The notes under the pieces: generated by a model
Databases searched by the model: none
What the model saw: only the letters and a program-made list of their open reading frames with translations
Told to the model about the DNA's origin: nothing
Source: Desulfurococcales archaeon ex4484_204
GTDB lineage: Archaea > Thermoproteota > Thermoprotei_A > Sulfolobales > NBVN01
Assembly (NCBI GenBank): GCA_002255065.1
Contig: NJEF01000003.1
Location: forward strand, 1-17,245
Length of the DNA stretch: 17,245 nt
Reading direction: 5' to 3'
Position numbers and translations under genes: made by a program
In this document: one piece after another, positions 7,217 through 14,623 of the stretch
How the letters are laid out: each line of letters opens with the position of its first letter
Numbering within the stretch: the first letter of the stretch is position 1

Positions 7217-8140
7217 TTAGGAGATGAGCCTTATGTAATTAACGATGTTTCTGCTCCACCTCTCTTGCGATAGATCTATTAATGCGTAGGCAGCGCTGGA
7301 GTTGTAGTAAGGTGGTCCTAGCCTACTAAACAGTGTAAGTACAGTGTTATTGTGATTAAACTTATACCCCTTATCTGTTGGCTCATGGCCTCTAATAACA
7401 ACCTTCACCTTAAACTTCTTTAAGAACCAGCTAGTTACCTTCGAGCCAAAAAGGTAGCCAGCTCCTCTAGGTGAAGGCATGCTTACTACGTTGTACTCTA
7501 CAGGGTCATTCCAGAGCACCTCGGCTAAGATTTCACTTCTAGTGCTCTCCTCTAGACCGTTAAAGTACTCGTAAACAGTACTAGCCCTCATGTAAGTTCT
7601 CGTTGGAAGACCTCCATGAAGTAAGACGAGCTCCCCCTTTACTAAGGCCACGTGGGGAAGCACATTAAAGAGTCTTAGGAATAACCTGTATAGGTCGTTG
7701 CCTTTAGCGTAACCAAACCGCATAACAAGTTCCATGGGGAAGTCGTGGGGGTATGGTATGAGGTCCTCAGGGGGTTCATGGTTACCCCTCAAAATAACGA
7801 TACTATCTGGGAAACGTTTTTTAAGAACTAAAACACTCATTAGCGATTCCAGCTGATAAGGGCCCCTATCGATATAGTCACCGAGAAAGACCACCTTAAC
7901 ATCCCCCTTATTAATGGATGTTAACGTAGCCCTCTCCAGGATTTTAAGCAAGGTCTCTAAATCGCCATGAATATCGCCAACAGCTAAAAGCCTAATGTTT
8001 GACGGTACCTCAACTATCCCATTACTTCTCGCTACCTCCGTTCTTAGCAAATCATATGCTTCACCTACGAGCTCAACTATGTTAGTTTGCTCAGTTACGG
8101 CTCGAATACCCTCTCTAGCTATATCAGCTAACGTTCCCAA
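7217..8140 (-). CDS. PPP-family serine/threonine protein phosphatase (PP1-arch type)
   Basis: A metal-dependent protein phosphatase of about 307 residues. All PPP signatures are present: GDIHG (55-59), GDYIDRG (87-93), GNHE (119-122), LLHGG, and a later VIRGHEP with the metal-ligand His. An N-terminal helical extension of about 50 residues precedes the catalytic fold. Homologues (PP1-arch) are described from Sulfolobus and Pyrodictium; they dephosphorylate phosphoserine and phosphothreonine in proteins. The start is TTG 8140, inside the end of gatB (17-base overlap), preceded by GGAGGT at 9-10 bases, which supports translational coupling with gatB. The motif GNHE followed by PPEDL shows this is PPP rather than a diadenosine-tetraphosphatase, though that related activity cannot be excluded. 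Its target, and whether it acts on GatCAB or other translation proteins, is unknown. Confidence 0.92.
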   Translation of the reverse strand: MGTLADIAREGIRAVTEQTNIVELVGEAYDLLRTEVARSNGIVEVPSNIRLLAVGDIHGDLETLLKILERATLTSINKGDVKVVFLGDYIDRGPYQLESLMSVLVLKKRFPDSIVILRGNHEPPEDLIPYPHDFPMELVMRFGYAKGNDLYRLFLRLFNVLPHVALVKGELVLLHGGLPTRTYMRASTVYEYFNGLEESTRSEILAEVLWNDPVEYNVVSMPSPRGAGYLFGSKVTSWFLKKFKVKVVIRGHEPTDKGYKFNHNNTVLTLFSRLGPPYYNSSAAYALIDLSQERWSRNIVNYIRLIS

Positions 8141-9590
8141 GACTTCTTAACCTCCTAACTATGAGTTCATTAGTTATTCTAGGGTCTGCCCTGCATTTAG
8201 TCTTCAACATTACCTGCCCTACAAGGTAGTTAATAACCTTAGGGTTCTTAAGGGCATCGCTAACGGCCTTAGGGTTCTCCCTTATAACCTCGTCGATTAC
8301 TGCTTCAAGAACCCTGCAATCTCTAATAGTTACATATCCCTGCCTTACCAGCGCCTCTGGTTCCGCATTATTCACGATGACCTCCTTAATATAGTTCTTC
8401 AGCAGCTTGATGTTAATCAAGTTATTGTTGTAATACGAAATGATCTTGCATAGCCTATCTTTATTAAGCCTTTTGATGCCCTCACGTAGATCTACATTTA
8501 ATTCATCAACCCACCTTAAAAGCTCGTTAACAAGTATTGATGAAACTAGCTGGGGGCTACCGCACTGTCTAACTACTTCCTCAAAGAAGTCAGCAAGATC
8601 TTTTCCCGAAGTCACGATAACTGATGCTACATACCTAGTTAAGCCGTATTCCCGAATTAACCTGCTAACTCTCTCATCCGGGAGCTCAGGTAGCTCGCTC
8701 AGCAACCTATCTATGAGGGATTTATCTATAGGGATAGCTGGTAGGTCAGGGTCTGGGAAATAGCGGTAATCCTCCTCAAGCTCCTTAGCTCTACCAGCAA
8801 TCGTTACTCCCTTAGATTTATCCCAATGTCTTGTCTCCCTAATTACCTTCCCGCCCGACCTTATGATGGAGAGCTGCCTAGCTATCTCATACGCTAACGC
8901 CTTCTCAACATCCTTAGGTGAGCCGATGTTCTTTATCTCAACCCTTTCACCACCACCCACCGAAACATTAGCATCTACTCTAACCGCCCCCTCCAACTTA
9001 GGATCTGTTACGCCTAGGTGCTCAAGAATCGACAACAGCTTTTGGATAAAGCACCGCGCCTCCCTAGGACTCTCTAGATCAGGCTCAGTCACTATCTCCA
9101 GTAAAGCGATGCCAGATCTATTGTAATCTATTAGGGAGTAAGGGCTTGCAGATATGGAGCCATAGGGGTAAACTATCCTTCCAGGGTCTTCCTCTACATT
9201 TATCCTCCTGATCCTAACTACTTTTTCAACGCCTCTAGTAGGACTAATTACTATGTACCCACCTTTAGCGAGAGGGGCTGAACCTACACCATCGTATTGT
9301 GATATCTGGTAGTTCTTTGGTAGGTCAGGGTAGAAGTAGTGCTTACGCGTAAATATTAAGACCTTACTAGGTGTGGAATTAAGTGCGAGGGCAACCTTCA
9401 CTGCCTCCTCTATAGCCTTCTTATTTAGTACTGGTAGCGAGCCTGGTAGGCCTAGACATACCGGGCATACATTGGTGTTAGGGGGTTTCTCACGGTAATT
9501 TGAGGGGCATGAGCAGAATAGCTTAGTTTTTAATGACGTTATTTGAGCATGGACCTCGAGACCTATCATAACTTTAAAACCGCTATACAT
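8124..9590 (-). CDS. gatB: Asp-tRNA(Asn)/Glu-tRNA(Gln) amidotransferase subunit B
   Basis: GatB binds the misacylated tRNA and activates its Asp or Glu side chain with ATP before ammonia transfer. The 488-residue protein is of normal family length. It starts with the family signature IGLEVHAQI (9-17), followed by a zinc site Cys26/Cys28/Cys42/Cys45 (CSC then CPVC), the kinase-like cradle domain (KHYFYPDLPKNYQISQYD; DYNRSGIALLEIVTEPD), a helical domain, and the C-terminal YqeY-like tRNA-binding domain ending in RADPRITNELI. In archaea, which also use GatDE for Gln-tRNA, GatCAB is generally taken to make Asn-tRNA(Asn). ATG 9590 overlaps the gatA stop by 8 bases (9583-9590), and GGAGGT touches the ATG without a spacer. 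Met8 is a possible alternative start. Confidence 0.97.
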   Translation of the reverse strand: MYSGFKVMIGLEVHAQITSLKTKLFCSCPSNYREKPPNTNVCPVCLGLPGSLPVLNKKAIEEAVKVALALNSTPSKVLIFTRKHYFYPDLPKNYQISQYDGVGSAPLAKGGYIVISPTRGVEKVVRIRRINVEEDPGRIVYPYGSISASPYSLIDYNRSGIALLEIVTEPDLESPREARCFIQKLLSILEHLGVTDPKLEGAVRVDANVSVGGGERVEIKNIGSPKDVEKALAYEIARQLSIIRSGGKVIRETRHWDKSKGVTIAGRAKELEEDYRYFPDPDLPAIPIDKSLIDRLLSELPELPDERVSRLIREYGLTRYVASVIVTSGKDLADFFEEVVRQCGSPQLVSSILVNELLRWVDELNVDLREGIKRLNKDRLCKIISYYNNNLINIKLLKNYIKEVIVNNAEPEALVRQGYVTIRDCRVLEAVIDEVIRENPKAVSDALKNPKVINYLVGQVMLKTKCRADPRITNELIVRRLRSLGNVS

Positions 9591-11067
9591 ACCTCCTCAC
9601 CAGGGGCGGTACTAATGGTGCTAGATTAATTATACCCTCAACTACACGGGCTAGAGCTACTAGTCTTACTTCATCAAACTCGTTACCCATAAGCTGTACC
9701 GCAACAGGCAGGTCGTTAACTATGTCCGAAGGGATCGATATTGCTGGAACGCCTGCAAGGTTAGCTAAAACGGTGTTTATGTCTATAGCATAGAGCTTTA
9801 ATGGATCAGCTATTCTCTCACCAAGCTTAGGAGGTAATACAGGCATTGTAGGGGATATAACTGCGTCGTGCTCCCTAAGTATAGCGAGTAGGGAGTCCCT
9901 AACGATCTTCCTCACCTTAGAAGCCCTAAGGTAGTACTCATCGTAATAGCCAGCACTAAGGACGAACGATCCAAGCAATATCCTGTGTTTAACCTCCTTA
10001 CCGAAACCCCGCGTCCGGACATTAGTGTATACTTCATACCAAGGCCTCCCCTCAACAGACTCATGGAGCCCATACCTTATACCGTCGTATCTAGCTAGGT
10101 TAGAGCTAGCCTCAGCCATAGCTATTATGTAGTAAGCTGGTAGAGAGTATCTTGATATAGGCATGTTTAGCCATATAACATCTATACCGTTAGACTCTAG
10201 CTTCCTAAGTGTTCTAAGGAATGAGTGCTTAACAGGCTTCTCAACCCCTCCAACTACGAGCTCCTCAATAACGGCTACTCTTAACTTAGGGTGAAGCACC
10301 TTAAACGGCTCTACAGTTGCTTCACGATAACCCCCCCTCGAATGAGTTGATGTTGCGTCCTTTACATCCCTTCCCGAAATAACATCTAAGATTATAGAGA
10401 CATCGGTAACCGTTCTCCCTATCGGCCCTACCTGATCCATGCTACTCGCATAAGCTATTAACCCGTACCTGCTTACCAGTCCATACGTCGGTTTTAAACC
10501 AACAGTAGCTGTGAACGCTGCAGGAGCCCTTACTGAACCACCTGTATCAGTACCTAATGCTGCGGTTGCTTCAAGAGCAGATACCGCAGCAGCGCTCCCA
10601 CCCGAAGAACCTCCAGGCACCCTACTTAGATCCCAGGGATTCCTAGTAGGGAAGAAAGCGCTGTTCTCCGTTGTCGAGCCCATAGCGAACTCATCCATGT
10701 TCGTCTTACCTATAATTATGGCGTCCTCTCTCAATATCCTATCTACGACCGTAGCGTTGTAGGGAGGTATGAAATCGCTCAGTATCTTTGAAGCACACGT
10801 AGTTCTTAAACCCTTAGTAACTATGTTATCCTTAACTGCAAGTAGGGCACCAGCCAGCCTACCAGCTCTGCCCTCTATTAACTTATCAACGACTCTATCA
10901 GCCTCCCTTAACACGTCGTCCTTGCTACGTAACGTTATAAAGGCCTTTACTTTACCTTCAACAGCATCTATTACGTCGTAAATGAACTCTATGTACTCAT
11001 AGAGGAACTTAGGGTTCTCAGCTAGTTTCGCTCTCAGCCCGCTTAGCGTTAAGACCTCACGATCCAT
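9583..11067 (-). CDS. gatA: Asp-tRNA(Asn)/Glu-tRNA(Gln) amidotransferase subunit A
   Basis: GatA is the glutaminase subunit that releases ammonia from glutamine for transfer to the tRNA-bound amino acid. It belongs to the amidase-signature family. The Ser-cis-Ser-Lys triad is visible: Lys79 (AVKDN), cis-Ser154 in GGSSGGS (152-158) and nucleophile Ser178 in GTDTGGSVRAP (172-182), the same positions as I recall for Staphylococcus GatA. The length of 494 residues is normal. ATG 11067 has AAGGTG five bases upstream and follows the gatC stop by 10 bp; the 3' end overlaps gatB by 8 bases, so gatCAB is one translationally linked operon. No catalytic residue is missing. Confidence 0.97.
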   Translation of the reverse strand: MDREVLTLSGLRAKLAENPKFLYEYIEFIYDVIDAVEGKVKAFITLRSKDDVLREADRVVDKLIEGRAGRLAGALLAVKDNIVTKGLRTTCASKILSDFIPPYNATVVDRILREDAIIIGKTNMDEFAMGSTTENSAFFPTRNPWDLSRVPGGSSGGSAAAVSALEATAALGTDTGGSVRAPAAFTATVGLKPTYGLVSRYGLIAYASSMDQVGPIGRTVTDVSIILDVISGRDVKDATSTHSRGGYREATVEPFKVLHPKLRVAVIEELVVGGVEKPVKHSFLRTLRKLESNGIDVIWLNMPISRYSLPAYYIIAMAEASSNLARYDGIRYGLHESVEGRPWYEVYTNVRTRGFGKEVKHRILLGSFVLSAGYYDEYYLRASKVRKIVRDSLLAILREHDAVISPTMPVLPPKLGERIADPLKLYAIDINTVLANLAGVPAISIPSDIVNDLPVAVQLMGNEFDEVRLVALARVVEGIINLAPLVPPLVRRYV

Positions 11068-11077
11068 AAAAACACCT

Positions 11078-11368
11078 TTAAATGGTCTTAGGCCCTTTCA
11101 CAAAACCGTTAATTACCTCCTTTGCATTCAAGAGAGCCTCGCTCTGCTCCATACCCTTAACAGGTGCGTCCTCTCTAGTTAGGGGCTCCTTACGTGGTGT
11201 CATGAATAGAGGCTCTATGCCTTCAACGTTAATCTCCATGAGGGTATTAAAGAACTCTATAATCTTCCTCATATCCTTAGTGATGTGCTCCTCCTCATCC
11301 TTACCTACCTCAACTAAGGCCAGTTTCTTAATCCTTCTTAACCAGCCTATAAGTTCCTCCTGCCTCAC
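11078..11368 (-). CDS. gatC: Asp-tRNA(Asn)/Glu-tRNA(Gln) amidotransferase subunit C
   Basis: A 96-residue small subunit that wraps around GatA and stabilises its contact with GatB. Family features are the N-terminal helix (LIGWLRRIKKLALVEV), the central helix with IIEFFNTLMEINVEGIEPLFM, and a C-terminal extended segment with LTREDAP that packs on GatA. It is first in the order gatC-gatA-gatB-phosphatase. The start is GTG 11368; GGGAGGTGG lies only about two bases before it, so ribosome-site spacing is short. A TATA-like element is about 35 bases upstream. Confidence 0.92.
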   Translation of the reverse strand: MRQEELIGWLRRIKKLALVEVGKDEEEHITKDMRKIIEFFNTLMEINVEGIEPLFMTPRKEPLTREDAPVKGMEQSEALLNAKEVINGFVKGPKTI

Positions 11369-11398
11369 CCACCTCCCCCCTAATGTTAAGATATTACC

Positions 11399-11408
11399 GA
11401 TAAAAGCA
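11399..11408 (-). promoter_or_regulatory. TATA-type promoter of gatCAB-phosphatase
   Basis: On the - strand GCTTTTATCG, centred near 11403, predicts transcription from about 11377, giving a leader of roughly 9 bases that contains the purine-rich GGGAGGTGG. A second AT-rich element (ATATCTTA, about 11388-11395) is an alternative and would be leaderless. Confidence 0.35.
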
Positions 11409-11447
11409 TTGAGATCTTGCTTACAGTATTCACAGATTCAAAGAAGG

Positions 11448-11457
11448 GCTTTAAGGA
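11448..11457 (+). promoter_or_regulatory. TATA-type promoter of the 148-aa gene / dphB / ribL unit
   Basis: GCTTTAAGG centred near 11452 predicts a start near 11478, nine bases before ATG 11487. It is divergent from the gatC promoter within a spacer of about 118 bp. Confidence 0.35.
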
Positions 11458-11486
11458 GTATAGGGATTTCCTTATGGCAGAAGCGT

Positions 11487-11933
11487 ATGTACGATATCTA
11501 CGATGTAATTAATGATTTCAGAGATATTGTAGAGCCTGATAGGTTGTTGTGGGTTTTTAGCGAGGCGAGTGAGGTATCCGCCAGATATGTAATAATGAGG
11601 TTTAACGCTAACCTTAGTATTATTAAGGGTGTTAACGTAATATTTAGGTACATTCCCATGCTGGATAAGATCCTGTGGATCAGGCTGGAGGTAATGATAA
11701 GTAGCGATGTTTCTGCGAAGGACTTCTTTATAAGAATCTATAGGGAGCTAGGTAAGATGGGCTGTGAGGTAGCCATAGGGAGAAACTCCATATCAATCTT
11801 CTCCGATTTAAGGCCCCCTAAGCTATCCAGTAAGGTTGTTAATAGGGTTAGGGAGATAGCTAAGTTAGTTAGTGGGCAGGATATTAAGGAGGCCTTAAAG
11901 CTGAAGCTTACTGATTACATGGTGCGGGGGTAA
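11487..11933 (+). CDS. Conserved-looking hypothetical protein upstream of dphB
   Basis: I do not recognise this 148-residue protein. It starts MYDIYDVINDF and ends DYMVRG. Predicted strands alternate with helices (RYVIMRFNANLSII, ILWIRLEVMISS, CEVAIGRNSISIF), suggesting a small alpha/beta fold, followed by a basic helical C-terminus. There is no signal peptide, membrane helix or cysteine motif. The stop TAA shares one base with the ATG of dphB (TAATG), so translation is likely coupled to diphthine synthase. The same frame stays open upstream to 11082, but that part is antisense to gatC and lies before the likely transcript start, so ATG 11487 is chosen. Coding is supported by the coupling and by codon use like its neighbours. 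Confidence 0.7.
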   Translation: MYDIYDVINDFRDIVEPDRLLWVFSEASEVSARYVIMRFNANLSIIKGVNVIFRYIPMLDKILWIRLEVMISSDVSAKDFFIRIYRELGKMGCEVAIGRNSISIFSDLRPPKLSSKVVNRVREIAKLVSGQDIKEALKLKLTDYMVRG

Positions 11934-12718
11934 TGGGTAAACTCTACCTAGTGGGTTTAGGGCTTGCTAGCGATTTAATAAGTTTAAGAGCTTTAAACGT
12001 CATTAGAAGAGCTAGGAAGGTATTTATTGATGCATACACTGGGATAGTGCTTAATGATGGCCTTGCAGATGTTATTGGGGTTAAACCTGCTAGGCTAAGT
12101 AGGGCCGACATCGAAGATAGGAATGCTGAGGTTTTATTTAATGAGCTTGAAAGGGGCGATGTAGCCCTCCTCGTCCCAGGGGATCCTTTAGTAGCTACGA
12201 CTCATATAGCACTAGCTGTAGAGGCCTTTAAGAGAGGGCACGATATCGAAGTGGTACCAGGTGTTAGTATCATACCTAACGCTCTGACGATTTCAGGTCT
12301 GATGATCTATAAGATGGGTAAGGTAGTTACTGTCACATACCCGTCACATGGGCTACTCTATGAGTACCCATACGACGTTATAAGGGATAACGATTCAAGA
12401 AACCTACACACGGTGCTCCTCCTCGACATAGATGTTGAGAGGGGGGTCATGATGACTGTTAGAGACGCTATTAACATATTGCTTGAAATAGAGTTAAGGA
12501 GGGGTGAGAAGGTTATTAGACCCGATAGGTTAGTTGTTGCTATTGCAGCACTAGGGTCTAGGGAGTTAATGAGGGTGTGCACGCTAAGGGTTTCAGAGGC
12601 TAAGAGCTTTAAGTATCCTCATGGGCCTCAGACCCTAATAATAACCTCCCCTAAACTACATTATATGGAGGAGGAGGCATTAAGGGTGGTTAACAGTGTC
12701 TACTGTAGGGAGTTATGA
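11933..12718 (+). CDS. dphB: Diphthine synthase
   Basis: An S-adenosylmethionine-dependent methyltransferase that trimethylates the modified histidine of elongation factor 2 in diphthamide synthesis. It belongs to the tetrapyrrole-methylase fold family. Visible features are the N-terminal LYLVGLGLASDLISLRAL (4-21), DAYTG (33-37, where the family more often has ESYTS), the SAM-binding GDPLVATTH (83-91), VVPGVSIIPNALTISGLMIYKMG, and a C-terminal PHGPQTLIITS. The length of 261 residues is normal. ATG 11933 overlaps the upstream stop by one base, and the 3' end overlaps the next gene by 23 bases. The function acts on translation, matching the ribosomal and tRNA genes around it. Confidence 0.95.
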   Translation: MGKLYLVGLGLASDLISLRALNVIRRARKVFIDAYTGIVLNDGLADVIGVKPARLSRADIEDRNAEVLFNELERGDVALLVPGDPLVATTHIALAVEAFKRGHDIEVVPGVSIIPNALTISGLMIYKMGKVVTVTYPSHGLLYEYPYDVIRDNDSRNLHTVLLLDIDVERGVMMTVRDAINILLEIELRRGEKVIRPDRLVVAIAALGSRELMRVCTLRVSEAKSFKYPHGPQTLIITSPKLHYMEEEALRVVNSVYCREL

Positions 12719-13406
12719 GGTCGCTAGTAGGGTTTGGACGTACATAGATATGGTTAAGAAGGTTATTAACGAGGCTAAGGAGACATTTAAAGGTAATGAT
12801 GCACAGAAGGAGGTGCTTAAGCAGGCGATCCTGTACCTCAAAGATGCTGAGTACTACTATGGTGTTAAAGATTACATAACAGCGTTATCCTGTGTATCAT
12901 ACGCTGAAGGCCTTATCGATGCGTTGAGGGCTGAAGGCGTTATTAAGGTTTCATGGGTAAGGAAAAGGCCGAGGAAGGTGCTTACGGGAGGCACCTTCGA
13001 CATACTCCACCCTGGCCACATATACTACCTTAGTGAGGCCTATAAGATGGGGTTGGTCTATGTAGTCTTAGCTACGGATAACAATGTGAAGAGGATTAAG
13101 GGGCGTGAGCCTATAATGTCTCAAGCATCAAGGCTAAACGTCGTTTCATCCATTAAGTACGTCTACGAGGCGTTCATAGGTGATGAGGAAGACTTCACAA
13201 AGTCCATAGTAAGGGTTAAGCCAGACATTATCCTACTAGGACCTGACCAGCCAATCGATGAATCTAAGCTGTTAAGAGATGTTGAAGCTAAGGGGGTTAA
13301 GGTAAATATTATGAGGCTACCTAAAAGGATCGGCAATGAAGACACCTCAACAACAGGGATAATACGTAAAATAATTAATAAGTACTGTAGGTGTGAAAGC
13401 CACTAA
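12696..13406 (+). CDS. ribL: DUF357 domain fused to cytidylyltransferase (RibL-like FAD synthetase)
   Basis: Two domains are visible. Residues about 13-82 form a helical hairpin of the DUF357 type (KDAEYYYGVKDYITALSCVSYAEGLIDAL). Residues 93-230 form a nucleotidyltransferase with GGTFDILHPGH (98-108, the HxGH catalytic motif), a KGREPIMSQASR segment, LLGPDQ, and the C-terminal STTGIIRKI motif. The second part matches archaeal RibL, which adenylates FMN to FAD, and the related glycerol-3-phosphate cytidylyltransferases; substrate choice cannot be settled here. Stand-alone RibL is about 150 residues, so this is a fusion, a form I recall from other Crenarchaeota. GTG 12696 lies inside dphB (23-base overlap) with GGGTGGT upstream; ATG 12750 is a later alternative that would trim the first helix. 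Confidence 0.85.
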   Translation: MSTVGSYEVASRVWTYIDMVKKVINEAKETFKGNDAQKEVLKQAILYLKDAEYYYGVKDYITALSCVSYAEGLIDALRAEGVIKVSWVRKRPRKVLTGGTFDILHPGHIYYLSEAYKMGLVYVVLATDNNVKRIKGREPIMSQASRLNVVSSIKYVYEAFIGDEEDFTKSIVRVKPDIILLGPDQPIDESKLLRDVEAKGVKVNIMRLPKRIGNEDTSTTGIIRKIINKYCRCESH

Positions 13407-13614
13407 GTGATACGTTCGTTCTAGGGACGTTGTTCAGCGCTTGCACCCCCAGGTCATCGCCTTCAGGCTCATTTAGCGGCTTCTAGGTGGGGAGCAGTTC
13501 ATTATTACAGTGCCTATCATCACGCGCTACACTATTACTGTGGCATAACTTAAAAGCGTGGCCTCCATTCCATGAAATTAATGATTGCTGTTAGTTTAGC
13601 AGATGGTAGCACTA
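13407..13614. other. Intergenic region between convergent ribL-like and L2 genes
   Basis: These 208 bp lie between two gene ends, where no promoter is needed. No ORF longer than a dozen codons, tRNA or clear T-tract terminator is seen. It does contain a TATA-like, nearly palindromic CTTAAAAG (13549-13556). On the - strand a GTGATGA motif (13517-13523) lies at the distance of a start site from it, and CTGA (13463-13466), GCGATGA (13454-13460) and CTGA (13434-13437) follow further on. These resemble parts of a C/D box RNA, but the spacing is not canonical. A non-coding RNA here is possible and unproven. Confidence 0.3.
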
Positions 13615-14349
13615 TCATCTAGTAGCTCTTCTTGCACCTTTCTTTCTACCGCATCTACGTGATGCTATGTGACCTACCTTACGACCAGGGCTAGTGTTTC
13701 TACTAACGGTTGATGGAAACGAAACGCTTTGATGGTGTCCCCCGCCATGAGGGTGTGCGTAAGCACCCATAGCAACCCCTCTAACCGTGGGCCACTTCAC
13801 TGCCTTAGATTTCCATTTATGGTATGCTTTACCAGCCTTTAGTAATGGCTTTTCAACCCTACCCGTACCTGCTGGAACACCTATCGTAGCTCTCGCAGTG
13901 CTTAAGATGTGCTTCTGTCTCCCACTAGGTAGGAGAACTATTGTGTACTTACCTGACCTACCTACAACTATGCCGTAGCTACCTGACTGCCTAGCTAATT
14001 TACCGCCATCACCAGGCCTTAACTCTACGTTATAGATCTTAGTACCTTCAGGGATTTTACTAAGGGGTAACGTATTACCTACCGAGATAGGGGCTTCCGG
14101 CCCTATAAACACCTCCTGCCCTACAAACATAGTCTCAGCAGCAGGGATATAGTACTCACCGCCGTTCTCTAACTCGATACGGGCTAGCGGAACCCATCTC
14201 CCAGGCTCATGGAGTAGCTCAGCAACCACCCCCCTAAGTGTTTCATCTGTTAAGGGAGGGTATTTAGCGGGGGCTACCCTTAAGTGACCCGGGCTCCTGA
14301 ACGTGGATGACCCTCTCCCTAGTCTCTGAGCAAGTATCCTCTTACCCAT
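13615..14349 (-). CDS. rpl2: 50S ribosomal protein L2 (uL2)
   Basis: A 244-residue large-subunit protein that supports the peptidyl-transferase centre and subunit joining. Family marks are the N-terminal MGKRILAQRLGRG, the RNA-binding barrel (GEYYIPAAETMFVGQ; ELRPGDGGKLARQSGSYG), and the conserved HPHGGGHHQ loop near residue 200 with its essential histidine, followed by the basic tail (GRKVGHIASRRCGRKKG). ATG 14349 has AGGTGG seven bases upstream and follows L23 by 10 bp. It is the last gene of this ribosomal run; S19, which usually follows, is absent. Confidence 0.97.
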   Translation of the reverse strand: MGKRILAQRLGRGSSTFRSPGHLRVAPAKYPPLTDETLRGVVAELLHEPGRWVPLARIELENGGEYYIPAAETMFVGQEVFIGPEAPISVGNTLPLSKIPEGTKIYNVELRPGDGGKLARQSGSYGIVVGRSGKYTIVLLPSGRQKHILSTARATIGVPAGTGRVEKPLLKAGKAYHKWKSKAVKWPTVRGVAMGAYAHPHGGGHHQSVSFPSTVSRNTSPGRKVGHIASRRCGRKKGARRATR

Positions 14350-14359
14350 TTGAAACCAC

Positions 14360-14623
14360 CTACAGTATACCTAGCCTTGTTGCTATCTCAGAAGCTTTAA
14401 ACTCTGGCCTAAGCTTTACGTAAGCTTTTTTATCACCTTTAGGGGTGATTAGCGTCCTTACCTCCGCTACCTTCACATCAAATAGGTCCTCAACAGCCCT
14501 CTTAATGTCGTGCTTTGAGGCCTTTAAATCAACTAAGAGCGTTAACGTATTGTACTTCTCAATGTAATTTATAGCTTTCTCAGTAGCTACTACTCTCTTA
14601 ATTATTGAAGCCTTTCTCCTCAC
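14360..14623 (-). CDS. rpl23: 50S ribosomal protein L23 (uL23)
   Basis: An 87-residue protein of the polypeptide exit-tunnel rim, where it forms part of the docking site for signal recognition particle and chaperones. Typical archaeal L23 features are seen: a basic N-terminus, VATEKAINYIEKYNTLTLLVD, then HDIKRAVEDLFDVKVAEVRTLITPKG and KKAYVKL. The GTG start overlaps the L4 stop by four bases (GTGA), and GAGGTGG lies about eight bases upstream within L4, so the two are translationally coupled. Confidence 0.97.
   Translation of the reverse strand: MRRKASIIKRVVATEKAINYIEKYNTLTLLVDLKASKHDIKRAVEDLFDVKVAEVRTLITPKGDKKAYVKLRPEFKASEIATRLGIL

Noticed and set aside
11082..11486. Upstream 135-codon extension of the 148-aa protein frame
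   Set aside because: It is antisense to gatC, lies before the predicted TATA box, and its composition is unlike the downstream part; it is open by chance opposite a real gene.
13434..13466. Half of a C/D box RNA on the - strand (CTGA-AG-GCGATGA, 16 bases, CTGA)
   Set aside because: No box C at the right distance before the first CTGA, the C'-like box has a mismatch, and no rRNA match was recognised; kept only as a low-interest note.
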